The position numbers and the translations under genes are program-made. Under the pieces are notes generated by a model that saw nothing but the letters and a program-made list of their open reading frames with translations, had not been told where the DNA came from and did no database searches. This document shows positions 63,438 through 64,000 of a stretch of 64,000 nt of DNA, in pieces. The DNA lies in NCBI RefSeq assembly GCF_018390695.1, contig NZ_JAHBGF010000046.1, positions 124,001-188,000 of the forward strand, read 5' to 3'. The stretch comes from Ancylobacter sonchi. GTDB taxonomy: Bacteria > Pseudomonadota > Alphaproteobacteria > Rhizobiales > Xanthobacteraceae. Each line of letters opens with the position of its first letter. The stretch's first letter is position 1.

Positions 63438-64000
63438 GTGGACGAGACGGGCGAGCGCTTCATTCCGGGAACCGCCGGCAGCATCGCCGTCGAGCACCAG
63501 CACCGCTACGCCTTCGCCGCCGGGCTGGTCGCCGACGCCGTCGTGCTCGACGTCGCCTGCGGCGAGGGCTATGGCGCGGCGTTTCTTGCCGGCAGCGCCG
63601 CGCGGGTGGTAGGCGTTGACCTCGATGCCGACGCCGTCGCCCATGCCGCCCGCGCCTATGGCGGCATCGACAACCTGTCCTTCGAGGCCGGGGACGTCGG
63701 CGGGCTGCCCTTCGCTGACGCCAGCTTCGACGCGGTGGTGAGCTTCGAGACCATCGAGCATGTCGGCGATCCGCGCGCGGCGCTCGCCGAGCTCAGGCGG
63801 GTGCTGAAGCCCGGCGGCCTGCTGGTCGTCTCCACGCCGGACCGCGAGGTCTATACCGACCTCCTCAACAACCGGAACCAGTTCCACCTCGCCGAGCTGT
63901 CGGCGGCCGAGTTCGACGGCGCGCTGCGGCAGCACTTCGCCCATGTCGCGCTGTGCGGGCAGGCGGTCGGCCTCGCCTCGGTGATCGCGCCTGCCGGCGC
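63438..64000 (+). CDS. Class I SAM-dependent methyltransferase, N-terminal part (runs off the window)
   Basis: 187 codons visible, open to the window end. Motif I VVLDVACGEGYGAAFLAG (about residues 35-52), motif II VVGVDLDADAVAHAAR, VVSFETIEHVGDPRAALAEL and RVLKPGGLLVVSTPDREVY are clear. The EHQHRYAFAAG lead-in is seen in methyltransferases attached to glycosyltransferases, which fits the neighbours. Start GTG 63438 has GGGGGGCGG just upstream. The C-terminal part, possibly a glycosyltransferase fusion, is outside the window. Confidence 0.87.
   Translation, partial: MDETGERFIPGTAGSIAVEHQHRYAFAAGLVADAVVLDVACGEGYGAAFLAGSAARVVGVDLDADAVAHAARAYGGIDNLSFEAGDVGGLPFADASFDAVVSFETIEHVGDPRAALAELRRVLKPGGLLVVSTPDREVYTDLLNNRNQFHLAELSAAEFDGALRQHFAHVALCGQAVGLASVIAPAG

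Noticed and set aside
1..64000. tRNA, rRNA, prophage, transposase or integrase genes
   Set aside because: None seen on either strand; no mobile-element protein motifs or rRNA/tRNA cores were found by reading.

Overview
The window is a high-GC (roughly two-thirds G+C by eye) chromosomal segment of an alphaproteobacterium, most likely of the order Hyphomicrobiales (Rhizobiales), perhaps Xanthobacteraceae. Grounds: the GcrA cell-cycle regulator, a complete PhyR-NepR-EcfG general stress response locus, a SAM-II riboswitch on metZ, a DUF6460 gene, the four-gene ligase-associated DNA damage response set, and a Rhizobiales-type intergenic palindromic repeat. Assignment to a family is inference. Almost everything looks like stable housekeeping chromosome. 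There is no prophage, transposase, integrase, CRISPR array, rRNA or tRNA that I can see. One AT-richer orphan gene (9032-9931) looks foreign.

Layout. 1-4.6 kb: HIT protein end, nudC, an SRPBCC-like gene, a two-domain dcd, and metZ behind a SAM-II riboswitch. 4.6-5.75 kb: a tandem array of a 175-bp palindrome-rich repeat. 5.76-9 kb: apaG, trkH, argE. 9-13.3 kb: orphan membrane gene, hslO, argDF operon. 13.5-16.3 kb: two small exported proteins, gcrA, a YgjP-like metalloprotease. 16.9-23.9 kb: class A PBP, SMR transporter, glnD, PRC-barrel protein, a small membrane protein. 24.1-27.6 kb: the general stress response locus (HWE-type kinase plus phyR, divergent from nepR-ecfG) and a DUF1328 gene. 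27.7-36.8 kb: LysR, rmuC, def-fmt-GNAT, 1-Cys peroxiredoxin, glycine-zipper lipoprotein, S24-like regulator, DUF952-pyrD, MATE pump. 36.8-44.4 kb: DUF6460, ligase and exonuclease on one strand, and a TPR-methyltransferase, helicase and PdeM nuclease on the other. 44.4-50.7 kb: PodJ-like Sel1 protein, MerR regulator, HCCA isomerase, exported protein, HSL-type esterase. 51-56.7 kb: YjbQ and a CrbR/CrbS-like two-component pair flanking a DUF3088 gene. 56.9-64 kb: mscL and a surface-polysaccharide flavoured set (rfbB, glycosyltransferase, methyltransferases) plus an aminotransferase.

How the parts work together. PhyR, NepR and EcfG form the partner-switch of the alphaproteobacterial stress response. 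I read six promoters of exactly GGAAC-N17-GTT next to phyR, nepR-ecfG, the PRC-barrel gene, DUF1328, the glycine-zipper lipoprotein and def, so much of the EcfG regulon seems to be local. gcrA is preceded by four GANTC (CcrM) sites within 105 bp. metZ is under SAM control. argDF has a good sigma-70 promoter followed at once by a terminator-like hairpin.

The least expected pattern is at the 3' ends of genes. Several unrelated genes end in a short tandem duplication that contains the stop codon. In three of them (periods 13, 14 and 16 bp) the duplicated stops fall in all three reading frames. I know of no description of this.
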